Origin: Pseudomonas sp. TH15 | GTDB lineage: Bacteria > Pseudomonadota > Gammaproteobacteria > Pseudomonadales > Pseudomonadaceae | NCBI RefSeq assembly: GCF_016651105.1 | Contig: NZ_JAEKEL010000002.1 | Coordinates: forward strand, 888,501 to 952,500 | DNA: 64,000 nucleotides | Reading direction: 5' to 3' | In this document: piece after piece, positions 50,826 through 59,357 of the stretch | Numbering within the stretch: the stretch's first letter is position 1 | How the letters are laid out: each line of letters opens with the position of its first letter | The notes under the pieces: generated by a model | Database searches by the model: none | What the model was told of the DNA's origin: nothing | What the model saw: only the letters and a program-made list of their open reading frames with translations | Made by a program: the position numbers and the translations under genes

Positions 50826-50904
50826 GATTAGCTCCTGTTTAGCTGCTTGTGGTTAGCGGGGCCAAGGTGTTGTCGCACCTTGGTTCCGCGTTCTTTGGGT
50901 TACT

Positions 50905-51297
50905 TCAAACCTCTTTTTCTTCGTCGCTCGTTTTGGTCGCTGCCTGTGCGATCAGGGCGTCGAGCATCTGCGCAATAACCTTCTGTTGAACCTTCGAAAG
51001 CTCATTGATGGACTGCAGTCGTCGATACCACGTCGAGGTCAAACTGCGTCTGGGCTTCTCCGTGTAGGAGGGAACCCCGAGCAGGTCTTCAACTGGCACG
51101 CGAAGCGCAAATGCCATCTTCACCAGCGTCGTGACCGGCATGCTGCGCGTGCCCTCCTCGTAACCCTAAAAGGTCTGCCGGGAAAGACCTAAAGCCCTTG
51201 CAAACCGAGTCTGTGTGATCTCGTGCACTGTGCGTAAGTGAGCAATGCGACTGCCCATCGCCACCAGAAAATCGCGGTCCTCATTGGAAATACTCAT
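50905..51297 (-). pseudogene. XRE-family helix-turn-helix regulator interrupted by an amber codon
   Basis: Reading the minus strand from ATG 51297, a 130-residue helix-turn-helix protein is in frame throughout except for one TAG (51166-51168 on plus, CTA). Before it: FLVAMGSRIAHLRTVHEITQ and ARALGLSRQTF; after it: GYEEGTRSMPVTTLVKMAFA and the C-terminal RLQSINELSKVQQKVIAQML. The stop falls inside the recognition helix region, where homologues usually have a residue such as Gln, so a single C-to-T change explains it. Reinitiation at ATG 51141 would give only the C-terminal part. Confidence 0.75.
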
Positions 51298-51659
51298 GAC
51301 AATGGCCGACTGAAAATAGAGTTGAATGGCAACGGACTCATCCTTTTCATCTGAAATCCATCCTGGAAAAAACAACAGAAAGTATCCTCAGGCAGCGGTG
51401 CGTAAGTTGTCGACCTGAAAAGTCTGTAGGAGAAATGCAGAACAACCGCTAGGTCGGTGGCGAGGTACTACAGGCGCGAAATGCCTTTTCATTCGACTGA
51501 ATCGGCACCGACAGATCAGGTTGAAAAAATGCTGTAGGAAACGGGTTCGATCCAGTTATGAATTAGATCGCGCACCACAAATACAAAAAAACGGCTTACC
51601 GCAAAGTGAGCCGTTTTTTGTGCCTGGAGGAAAGTATCGGCAGCCAAGACACTGATGAT
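51298..51659. other. Gene-free stretch with a tRNA 3'-end-like remnant
   Basis: No gene is supported. AACGG-GTTCGAT-CC(A)GTT at about 51541-51557 looks like a T-arm with one bulged base, and GCGCACCA lies at 51570-51577, followed by a terminator closely like that of tRNA-Met. It may be a decayed tRNA end or an attachment-site scar. Confidence 0.3.
51585..51619. terminator. Bidirectional terminator downstream of the DUF2817 gene
   Basis: A6, stem ACGGCTTAC / GTGAGCCGT (one mismatch) with a CGCAAA-type loop, and T6, 41 bases past the DUF2817 stop on the minus strand. It resembles the tRNA-Met terminator at 50243-50276. Confidence 0.9.
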
Positions 51660-52769
51660 TTACTGCGACCAGTTTTCCATCGCCGACAACCCTTTCGCCC
51701 AGATTTGCCGAGTGCGCAAACCGACCATTGCGCGCCAGGCCGGATCAGCTGGGTAGAACTGCTCCAGCAGATTGAGCTTTATCCCGCGCCCCACCGCATC
51801 ACTCGGATTGCCATGCAGATGCAGCCAATGGTCATCGCGCAAATGCCGATGAACGTCGGCCCCCGGATACGTCCCGCACTCAATCACAAACGGCATCAAT
51901 CGCACGTTCGGCAAAGCATTGAGCAACGCCTGCGAGGTGTAACCCGTTGCGGTCGCCGCCACCCCGGTTTCGCTGGTGGTGTTGGCGCCGGTGTGCAAGG
52001 TGTAGAGCCATGGGCCATAAATGGCCTGGGCATCTGCCAGCGCCGGATAGGCCGCTTCGGTAATGGTCAGCAACATCGGATGACCGTACTCACCCGCCCC
52101 GGTGTGCAAGTCAAAGCACATCGCGACATCAGCATGGGCGACGTGTTTCTGAATGATCTGGTGCAGCATGCGGTTCGACCAGTTCGGCGCCAGACCACCA
52201 TAGAACAAGCCATCAGGATGACTGTGCTGCCCGCCTTCGACAATCGACATCACCGCCGGCCAGCCATGCTCATTGATCTGCGCCTCAAGCAAAGCATCGG
52301 CGCGCTCACGCTCTGGGCCATGCAGTTCGGTGCTGGCATAAATCTCATGCAGCGCGGCGTAGGCCTGGTTGTCCGGCAATGGCCGCTCGAAGTTCAGGTG
52401 ATTGCGGTTGAGGTCGATGTTGTCTTCATTGACCCGACGCAGCCACGCGGTGCCCCACGGGTTGATCAGATGGATCATCACCACCGCCACATCCTTGGGC
52501 AGCGAGCCGGCTACGAAGGTTTTCAGCCAATCGATCTGACAGTCGGAGCCGTAATAGCCCTCGACCCCGTGCGTGCCGCTGAGCGCCACCAGTCGGCGTT
52601 TGGCTTGCGCATCGCCAAGTATGGCGACATCAGTGCTCAGGGGTTCGCCGAAGGGCCCGCGGCGTGGATGTGCGTAGGAGGTGAGCGTGGCGCCGGCGGC
52701 ATTGGCGGCAGCCAGGAACTGTTCGCGTTGATCGCGGTAGCTGGATTCGGTGGGGAACTCGCTGTGCAT
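51660..52769 (-). CDS. DUF2817 (M14-like) metallopeptidase
   Basis: A 369-residue protein of the DUF2817 family, related to M14 zinc carboxypeptidases. The zinc motif HGVE is at residues 67-70 (LSGTHGVEGYYG), RRVNEDNIDLNRNHL supplies substrate-binding residues, and FDLHTGAGEYG the third zinc ligand. No signal peptide is visible, so it is probably cytoplasmic. Its substrate is unknown. It is monocistronic, with a REP pair upstream. Confidence 0.88.
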   Translation of the reverse strand: MHSEFPTESSYRDQREQFLAAANAAGATLTSYAHPRRGPFGEPLSTDVAILGDAQAKRRLVALSGTHGVEGYYGSDCQIDWLKTFVAGSLPKDVAVVMIHLINPWGTAWLRRVNEDNIDLNRNHLNFERPLPDNQAYAALHEIYASTELHGPERERADALLEAQINEHGWPAVMSIVEGGQHSHPDGLFYGGLAPNWSNRMLHQIIQKHVAHADVAMCFDLHTGAGEYGHPMLLTITEAAYPALADAQAIYGPWLYTLHTGANTTSETGVAATATGYTSQALLNALPNVRLMPFVIECGTYPGADVHRHLRDDHWLHLHGNPSDAVGRGIKLNLLEQFYPADPAWRAMVGLRTRQIWAKGLSAMENWSQ

Positions 52770-52795
52770 TCTTGGCCTCTTGTTGGTTTTCTAAC

Positions 52796-52885
52796 TGTGG
52801 GAGCGAGCCTGCTCGCGAAGGCGATGATGCATCCAACATTTTGATTGCCTGACACGCCGCCTTCGCGAGCAGGCTCGCTCCCACA
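52796..52885. repeat. REP pair, GAGCGAGCCTGCTCGCG subtype
   Basis: Inverted copies of the TGTGGGAGCGAGCCTGCTCG subtype lie about 40 bases apart between the divergent DUF2817 and ggt genes. The same subtype occurs at 60858-60947. Confidence 0.9.
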
Positions 52886-53032
52886 GGGGCTTGTTTCAGT
52901 CAGATGAATTTGACGTTGACCCTAGCGAACATCCGCCCCGAAAAGAAAGACAAAAATGCCCATCGGTTTGCGTCGCGACCGAGCGGTCGATAAAGTCCGT
53001 CAGACCTTTCACCCCACGGACGGAGAGCCCGC

Positions 53033-54865
53033 GTGTTTTCAGCCTTGCCCTTGAGCCGCTTTCGCCTGCCAGCACTGACGCTGATCATCAGCGCCCTGAC
53101 CCTCACCGCGTGCAACGCCCCACCCTCCTCGACCCTGCCGCTGGCGCCGGAAGCCGCTTCCGGCTACCGCACCGATCTGCAAACCCGCCACGCCCGTCAA
53201 CACATGGCCGCGGCCGCCAACCCGCTGGCCGCCGAAGCGGGTCGCGAGATGCTCCGTCAGGGTGGCTCGGCGATTGATGCGGCGATTGCGATGCAAGCGG
53301 TACTGACGCTGGTGGAACCGCAATCCTCGGGGATCGGTGGCGGCGCGATGATTGTGTTGTGGGACGGCAAACAGGTACGCACTTACGACGGGCGCGAAAC
53401 TGCACCGGCCGGCGCCACCGAAAAGCTTTTCCTGCAGGCCGACGGGCAGCCGATGCCGTTCACCCAGGCGCAGATTGGCGGTCGCTCCGTCGGCACGCCG
53501 GGGGTGTTGCGGGCACTGGAACTGGCGCATCAGAAACACGGTCGCCTGCCATGGGCGAAGCTGTTCGAGCCGGCGATCAAACTCGCCGAACAAGGCTTTG
53601 CGATCTCACCGCGCCTGAATCAGTTGATCGCTTCGGACTCGTCGATGCAGCGTTCGCCGGACATGATGGCGTATTTCATGAATGCCGATGGCAGCCCGAA
53701 AGCCGTCGGCACGCTGCTGAAAAACCCGGCACTGGCGGCCGTGCTTAAACGCATCGCCAACGAAGGTCCCGATGCGTTGTACAAAGGGCCGATTGCCGAA
53801 GAAATCGTCGCCAAGGTCCAGGGCCATAAAAACCCCGGCAGCTTGTCGCTGAATGATCTTCAAGGCTACAAGGCCAAAGAGCGTGCGCCGCTGTGCACCG
53901 ACTACAAACGCTGGCAGGTCTGCGGCATGCCGCCGCCGTCATCGGGCGGAATTGCCGTGGCGCAGATCCTCGGCACCTTGCAAGCCCTCGAAACCCGCGA
54001 CCCACGCTTTGCCCTGGCGCCGCTCAAACCGCTCAAGACCACAAAACCGGCGGGCATCGAACCGGCGCCTGAAGCCGTGCACCTGATCTCCGAAGCCGAA
54101 CGCCTGGCCTACGCCGACCGCGCGCAATACGTCGCCGACACCGATTTCGTGCCAGTGCCGGTCAAAGGCCTGGTCGACCCGGCTTATCTCGCCAGCCGCG
54201 CCGCCCTGATCGGCGACCGCAGCATGGGCACGGCCAAACCCGGCACACCGCCGGGGATTCAAGTGGCCTACGCACCGGACCGTTCGCCGCTGCGCATCTC
54301 CACCTCGCAAGTGGTAGCCGTCGATGACGAGGGTGGGGCGGTGTCCATGACCACCACCGTCGAAGCCGCATTCGGCTCGCACCTGATGGTCCAGGGCTTC
54401 ATGCTCAACAATCAGATGACCGACTTCTCATTCATCCCCGAAGAGAACGGCCAGAAAGTCGCCAACCGCGTCGAACCGGGCAAACGCCCACGCTCGTCCA
54501 TGGCGCCGACCCTGATCTTCGACCGCCAGAACGGCGAATTCCTCGCCACCGTCGGTTCTCCTGGCGGTTCGCAAATCATCGAATACGTCGCCAAATCCAC
54601 CATCGGCCTGCTCGACTGGAACCTCGACCCACAAGCCGCCATCAGCCTGCCCAACTTCGGCAGCCGCAACGGCCCGACCGAACTGGAACAAGGGCAGTTC
54701 AGCACGGCGCTGATTCAGGCGTTGAAAGACAAGGGGCATGCGGTGAACGAAATCGACATGACCAGCGGAACCCAGGCGATTGTTCGGGTGAAGGATGCGC
54801 AGGGGAAAGCGTCGTTGGCGGGCGGGGCGGATCCGCGGCGTGAGGGGGAAGCGCTGGGGGATTGA
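53033..54865 (+). CDS. ggt: Gamma-glutamyltransferase
   Basis: A 610-residue exported enzyme that cleaves glutathione and other gamma-glutamyl compounds. It begins at GTG 53033 with GGAGAG upstream, and a lipoprotein-type signal (LTLTAC, Cys27) may anchor it. The autoprocessing Thr440 heads the small subunit (SMTTTVEAAFGSHLM), and SPGGSQIIEYV plus RPRSSMAPTLIF provide the substrate pocket. Length and order are normal for Ggt. It stands alone with its own terminator. Confidence 0.95.
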   Translation: MFSALPLSRFRLPALTLIISALTLTACNAPPSSTLPLAPEAASGYRTDLQTRHARQHMAAAANPLAAEAGREMLRQGGSAIDAAIAMQAVLTLVEPQSSGIGGGAMIVLWDGKQVRTYDGRETAPAGATEKLFLQADGQPMPFTQAQIGGRSVGTPGVLRALELAHQKHGRLPWAKLFEPAIKLAEQGFAISPRLNQLIASDSSMQRSPDMMAYFMNADGSPKAVGTLLKNPALAAVLKRIANEGPDALYKGPIAEEIVAKVQGHKNPGSLSLNDLQGYKAKERAPLCTDYKRWQVCGMPPPSSGGIAVAQILGTLQALETRDPRFALAPLKPLKTTKPAGIEPAPEAVHLISEAERLAYADRAQYVADTDFVPVPVKGLVDPAYLASRAALIGDRSMGTAKPGTPPGIQVAYAPDRSPLRISTSQVVAVDDEGGAVSMTTTVEAAFGSHLMVQGFMLNNQMTDFSFIPEENGQKVANRVEPGKRPRSSMAPTLIFDRQNGEFLATVGSPGGSQIIEYVAKSTIGLLDWNLDPQAAISLPNFGSRNGPTELEQGQFSTALIQALKDKGHAVNEIDMTSGTQAIVRVKDAQGKASLAGGADPRREGEALGD

Positions 54866-54883
54866 GTCGTACGCTGGAATGAG

Positions 54884-54913
54884 AAAGGGCTTACCGGGAG
54901 GTAGGCCTTTTTT
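54884..54913. terminator. Terminator after ggt
   Basis: AAAGGGCTTACC / GGTAGGCCTTT stem with a small GGGA-type loop and T6 follow the ggt stop codon by 18 bases. It uses the same GGCTTACC/GGTAGGCC stem class as the tRNA-Met terminator, and may also serve the convergent LysE gene. Confidence 0.9.
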
Positions 54914-54947
54914 CATGCAACTGATTGAACTTGGAACATCGCTCGGC

Positions 54948-55580
54948 TCAGCGATTAGCCACCAGATGCGCACCAAACAACAGGTAGCAACCGCCCGCGA
55001 AGCGATCCAGCCATTGCCGTGACCGCTCGTATACACCAGCGATCCGCCGACTGGCGAAGAACAGCGCCACGCAGCAATACCAGCTGAACGACAGCGTCGC
55101 CATCGTCATCACCGCCAGTGCCAGCAACAGTGGCGGGATGTGAGCCGGCATGGCGGTGGCGAAGATGGTGGCGACAAACAGTGCGGATTTGGGATTGGTC
55201 ATGTTGCCCAGAAAGCCCCGCCCGTAAGCGCCGAGCAACGTCTGCTCCGAGGTATCGAGCGTGCCAGGGACGATCGGCGGCTTGCGCTTGAACTGCTTGA
55301 GTCCGAGGTAGATCAGGTAACAGCCGCCGGCAATCTTGAAGCTCAGGTACAGCGTCGGCGCGGCACTGAACAGCGACTGAATGCCCAGGCCGCCCGCCAG
55401 TCCCCACAGCACGGTTCCGCTGGCGACGCCGAGCGCCGCGACGACGCCATGGCGGCGCGAACGGCTGACTGCCAATTGAGCGATGTTGAAGAAGTTAGGC
55501 CCGGGCGTGACCACGGCGACCGTCCACAACAGGGCCAGCGACAGCAACGGCGCCAGATAACTCGAAAGGGAAAGATCCAT
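54948..55580 (-). CDS. LysE family amino-acid exporter (RhtB-like)
   Basis: A 210-residue inner-membrane exporter with about six helices. The family start LLSLALLWTVAVVTPGPNFF and GVASGTVLWGLAGGLGIQSL, then GFLGNMTNPKSALFVATIFA, are RhtB/LysE signatures. It would export an amino acid such as threonine, homoserine or lysine. No linked regulator is seen. Confidence 0.92.
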   Translation of the reverse strand: MDLSLSSYLAPLLSLALLWTVAVVTPGPNFFNIAQLAVSRSRRHGVVAALGVASGTVLWGLAGGLGIQSLFSAAPTLYLSFKIAGGCYLIYLGLKQFKRKPPIVPGTLDTSEQTLLGAYGRGFLGNMTNPKSALFVATIFATAMPAHIPPLLLALAVMTMATLSFSWYCCVALFFASRRIAGVYERSRQWLDRFAGGCYLLFGAHLVANR

Positions 55581-55654
55581 GGGGCATGCGCCTGATCGGT
55601 TCGACGATGCCCTCTACCTTGCAACATCCAGCAACGTTTTGCCATCAACAACCA

Positions 55655-56254
55655 TCAAACCGCTAGCGTCTTGCCATCCACCGGGTCGCCAATCTTCAGG
55701 AAGTGCCCACCAGCGACATGGTGCAGCGTGCGCAATGCGTCTTGCCCTTCGAAGTGCCAGCGGCCATCGCTGAATACACGTTCATCGGCCTGGGCGGCAA
55801 TCACCTCGGCCAGAAACAGGTCGTACTGCTGATGATTGTGCGGCTCCGGCAGCAACCGGCATTCCAGCCATGCAACGCAACCTTCAAGCATCGGCGCCTC
55901 GATCAGCTCGCCGCTAAAAGTCTGCAAGCCATAGGCCTGGAACTTGTCTTGGCCTTGTCCTTGGGTTAATTCCAGGCCAGACGTCGAGCCAACGGTCTGG
56001 ACGATGTCGGCCTGGGCGGCGCAAGGCACGTTCACCACGAACGTGCCCGAGGCTTCCAGCAGTTGCCGGGTCCAGGTGGACTTGTCCAGCACCACGGCGA
56101 TTTTCGGCGGTTCAAAATCCAGCGGCATCGCCCAGGCAGCGGCCATGATATTGCGCTGGCCATCGTGGGCTGCGCTGACCAGCACAGTCGGCCCGTGATT
56201 GAGCAGACGATAAGCCTTGGACAACGGCACCGGACGGCGATGGGAAACGGTCAT
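55655..56254 (-). CDS. Flavin reductase family protein
   Basis: A 199-residue FMN-binding split-barrel protein: VPLSKAYRLLNHGPTVLVSA, NIMAAAWAMPLDFEPPKIAV, and LEASGTFVVNVPCAAQAD are typical of the flavin reductase-like domain. Such proteins reduce FMN for a partner monooxygenase or act on other substrates. No partner is adjacent. The stop is 74 bases upstream of the LysE gene on the same strand. Confidence 0.88.
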   Translation of the reverse strand: MTVSHRRPVPLSKAYRLLNHGPTVLVSAAHDGQRNIMAAAWAMPLDFEPPKIAVVLDKSTWTRQLLEASGTFVVNVPCAAQADIVQTVGSTSGLELTQGQGQDKFQAYGLQTFSGELIEAPMLEGCVAWLECRLLPEPHNHQQYDLFLAEVIAAQADERVFSDGRWHFEGQDALRTLHHVAGGHFLKIGDPVDGKTLAV

Positions 56255-56334
56255 GGAAGTCTGCTCCGGGGAAATCGCCGATTGTAGCGGGAACCGTGAT
56301 GCAGGCCATGACGAGATACGGTGGTGTCGTTATG

Positions 56335-56379
56335 AAAAGATCGCAGCCTTCGGCAGCTCCTACAGGGCTGCGATCTTTT
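56335..56379. repeat. Compact second-type REP hairpin
   Basis: AAAAGATCGCAGCC and GGCTGCGATCTTTT flank TTCGGCAGCTCCTACAG. It is a single hairpin version of the 6527-6608 repeat and, with its A and T flanks, could be a bidirectional terminator for the two minus-strand neighbours. Confidence 0.85.
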
Positions 56380-56405
56380 CGCGTTTACTTCTTTAAGCCT
56401 GCGAA

Positions 56406-57722
56406 TCAAGTCGACAGCTGATTGGCAAACTGCCCAACCGCGTTCACCACTTTCTGCGCGCCATCCTGAATCTCGACAATCACCGTGCCCGCTTCTGCTG
56501 CCAGCGCCAGGCCCTGTTCGGCCTGAAGTTTGCCGTCGGTCATGAGGCTTACGGCGTTGCGCGCCATGTCCTGGTTCTGCCGCACGACACCGACAATTTC
56601 GTCCGTGGCCTGGCTGGTGCGCGACGCCAATTGCCGGACTTCGTCCGCCACCACAGCAAAACCCCGGCCCTGTTCACCGGCACGCGCCGCTTCGATGGCC
56701 GCGTTGAGCGCCAACAGGTTGGTCTGCTCGGCAATGCCGCTGATGGTCTTGACGATGGTGCCGATCACCAGCGACTGCTCGTTCAAGGCTTCGATGCCTT
56801 CACCGGCGGTTTGCATGTGCTTGGCCAGGTCGCGCATCACGCTCACGGCCTGAGTGACCACCGCCGTGCCGCGCTGGGCGCTGTTGTCGGTTTGCAGCGA
56901 GGTGCTGTAGGCAATGTTGGCCGCTTCGGCAACCGCTTGCTCCTGATTCACCTGATCGGTAATCACCGTGGCGAACTTCACCACTTTGTAGAGTTTGTTG
57001 TTGGCATCGACCACCGGGTTGTAGGACGCCTCCAGCCAGACCGTACGACCATGGCTGTCGAGGCGCTTGAAACGCTCGGCCACAAACTCGCCGCTATTCA
57101 GACGGCGCCAGAAGTTCTGATACTCGGCGCTGTTGTACTCCTCGGGAAAGCAGAAGGTGCGGTGATGTTTGCCCTGAATCTGCGCCAGGCTGTAACCCAT
57201 GCCGCTGAGGAACCGATCATTGGCGGTCAGCACATTGCCGTTGAGGTCGAATTCGATCACCGCCGTCGAACGCACCAGCGCGCCGATCAGGTTCTCGTGC
57301 TCGCGGGAGGCTTCGATGGTGCGGGTCAGGTCGCTGGAGTAAATCGAGAAGTGTTTGATGCGACCGTCCGCCGAACGCACAGGTTGCACGATCGAACGCA
57401 GCCAGGCCTCGACGCCATTGCCGCGCAGCAGACGCACGGTGCCGGCAAAATGCTCGCCACGGGTCAGCGCAGTCTTGAAGCGGTTGTGGAATTCGTCGGA
57501 TTTCACATGAGCCGGCACGATGTCTTCGATCTGCCGCCCGATCAGATCGTTGCTCTTGTAGAGCATCTCGCCGAGGAAATTCTGGTTGACCGATTGAATC
57601 CGCCCGTCCGGTTCGAGCGTCAGGACCAGCATCTCGCTTTCCAGACTGTCCTTCACTTGCAGGAGGCTGGAGAGTTCTTCGCGAAGAGCGGACAGCTCCT
57701 GCTTCAAGCGTTTATTGAACAT
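56406..57722 (-). CDS. Soluble PAS-PAS chemotaxis transducer (BdlA-like)
   Basis: A 438-residue cytoplasmic receptor without membrane helices: a short N-terminal coiled coil (ELSALREELSSLLQVKDSLE), PAS1 (about 25-140), PAS2 (about 145-265, NDRFLSGMGYSLAQIQG), then a shortened signalling domain with EQTNLLALNAAIEAARAGEQ (about 325-345). This is the layout of BdlA, the P. aeruginosa biofilm-dispersion sensor, and of Aer-type redox sensors. No HAMP is seen. A weak FliA-like GCCGATGG lies upstream (57766-57773, minus strand). Confidence 0.9.
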   Translation of the reverse strand: MFNKRLKQELSALREELSSLLQVKDSLESEMLVLTLEPDGRIQSVNQNFLGEMLYKSNDLIGRQIEDIVPAHVKSDEFHNRFKTALTRGEHFAGTVRLLRGNGVEAWLRSIVQPVRSADGRIKHFSIYSSDLTRTIEASREHENLIGALVRSTAVIEFDLNGNVLTANDRFLSGMGYSLAQIQGKHHRTFCFPEEYNSAEYQNFWRRLNSGEFVAERFKRLDSHGRTVWLEASYNPVVDANNKLYKVVKFATVITDQVNQEQAVAEAANIAYSTSLQTDNSAQRGTAVVTQAVSVMRDLAKHMQTAGEGIEALNEQSLVIGTIVKTISGIAEQTNLLALNAAIEAARAGEQGRGFAVVADEVRQLASRTSQATDEIVGVVRQNQDMARNAVSLMTDGKLQAEQGLALAAEAGTVIVEIQDGAQKVVNAVGQFANQLST

Positions 57723-57963
57723 GGGAAAGCACCGAGGGCTGGGTAGAAAGCGGCATACAGCCTAACCATCGGCCGTCGGGATATTTTCTAAAGAGTGTTT
57801 TGGGTTTGTCCTACAAAAATAATGGCCGCGTGCCATTTAGTTTGCCGAACTCCCCTGCGAGCCGGTTACAAAACCCAGCGCTCTGCCCCACCCATATCAG
57901 GTATTCTCCGAACAAATTGCAACAACATGTTGCGACGGTATCTGCCCGATAAGGAGTCCCGTT

Positions 57964-59334
57964 TTGGATTTATCGACCGCTGCCTGGATGGTTCACGACA
58001 CCCGTTTGATCCTTTGCTGCCTGCTGGCGATTGCCACGATTATCGTGTTGATCAGCGCCACCAAACTCCCGCCCTTTCTTTCGATTTTGATTGGTACGTT
58101 CATTGCCGGTGTTGGCGCTGGATTGCCGCCCGAAGATGTGGCCAAAGCGTTTAGCAAAGGCGCGGGGGCGATTCTTGGTGAAGCGGGGATCATCATTGCC
58201 CTCGGATCGATGCTCGGTGCGTTGATGGCCGAATCCGGCGCCGCCGACCGCATCGCCTCGACCCTGCTTGGCCTGGGCAAAGGCAAATCCTTGCCGTGGG
58301 TCATGGCGCTGGTGGCGATGGTGATTGGCCTGCCGCTGTTTTTCGAAGTCGGGCTGGTGATGATGGTGCCGATCATCTTTGTGATGGCGCGCCGTTCGGG
58401 TCAGCCGTTGCTGAAGATCGCCATTCCGGCGCTGGCCGGGATGACCACGTTGCACGCCTTGATGCCGCCGCATCCAGGGCCGTTGATTGCGGTTAGCGCG
58501 TTGCACGCCGACCTGGGCCTGACCATGTTGCTGGGTTTCAGCATCGCCATTCCGGCGGTGATTCTGGCCGGCCCGATCTACGGCAACTGGCTGTCGAAAC
58601 GCATGCACGTCGATGAGCCAGCGGAACTCGGCGCACTGTTTAGCGCCCCGCCCAAGGCCCCGCGCCAGCCGAGTTTCGGGATGTCGTTGCTGATCATTCT
58701 GCTGCCGGTGTTGCTGATGCTCGGCAGCACGTTGGCGAAAGTCGCGATGAGCCCCGAAAGCTCCGTCGCCCTGACCCTGAAATTCCTCGGTGAACCACTG
58801 GTGGCGTTGGGCATTGCAGTGATGGCGGCGGTGATCTGCCTCGGCTGGGCCAATGGCATGCCCCGTGAACAAGTGGGCGGCACGTTGCGCAAAGCCCTGG
58901 CGCCGATTGCCGTGTTGCTGCTGACCATCGGCGCCGGTGGTGGCTTGAAGCAAACGCTGCTCGATGCCGGCATCAGCCAGACCATCAGCAAAGTCGCTGA
59001 AGGTGCACACATGCCGTACTTGCTGCTGGCCTGGTTGATCGCCGTAGCGTTGCGTCAAGCCACCGGTTCGGCAACTGTTGCGACCACCACCACGGCGGGC
59101 ATTCTGGCGCCGATGATGGCGGGACTGGCGGCGACGCAAAGCTCTTTGGTGGCATTGGCGATTGGCGCCGGTTCAGTGTTTTTCTGCCACGTGAACGACG
59201 CCGGATTCTGGATGGTGCGCGAGTACTTTGGCTTGCAGCTCAAACAGACAATCTGGGTCTGGTCGATTCTGCAAACCATCGTTTCGGTGGTGGGGTTGGT
59301 CGGGACGTTGTTGTGGTGGCATTGGTTGACGTGA
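57964..59334 (+). CDS. GntP family gluconate/organic acid permease
   Basis: A 456-residue permease with 12-14 helices. LGEAGIIIALGSMLGALMAE, LMPPHPGPLIAV and QATGSATVATTTTAGILAP are family signatures. It imports gluconate or a related sugar acid with protons. TTG 57964 is the start: AAGGAG lies 7 bases before it and no ATG/GTG upstream fits. It is monocistronic, so the substrate is not confirmed by neighbours. Confidence 0.9.
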   Translation: MDLSTAAWMVHDTRLILCCLLAIATIIVLISATKLPPFLSILIGTFIAGVGAGLPPEDVAKAFSKGAGAILGEAGIIIALGSMLGALMAESGAADRIASTLLGLGKGKSLPWVMALVAMVIGLPLFFEVGLVMMVPIIFVMARRSGQPLLKIAIPALAGMTTLHALMPPHPGPLIAVSALHADLGLTMLLGFSIAIPAVILAGPIYGNWLSKRMHVDEPAELGALFSAPPKAPRQPSFGMSLLIILLPVLLMLGSTLAKVAMSPESSVALTLKFLGEPLVALGIAVMAAVICLGWANGMPREQVGGTLRKALAPIAVLLLTIGAGGGLKQTLLDAGISQTISKVAEGAHMPYLLLAWLIAVALRQATGSATVATTTTAGILAPMMAGLAATQSSLVALAIGAGSVFFCHVNDAGFWMVREYFGLQLKQTIWVWSILQTIVSVVGLVGTLLWWHWLT

Positions 59335-59357
59335 TGGCCGCTCCGTCCCCGGGATAG

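Noticed and set aside
50160..51660. A full integrated element (prophage or ICE) after tRNA-Met
   Set aside because: No integrase, transposase or phage gene is present; only a small patch with symE and a broken regulator is supported.
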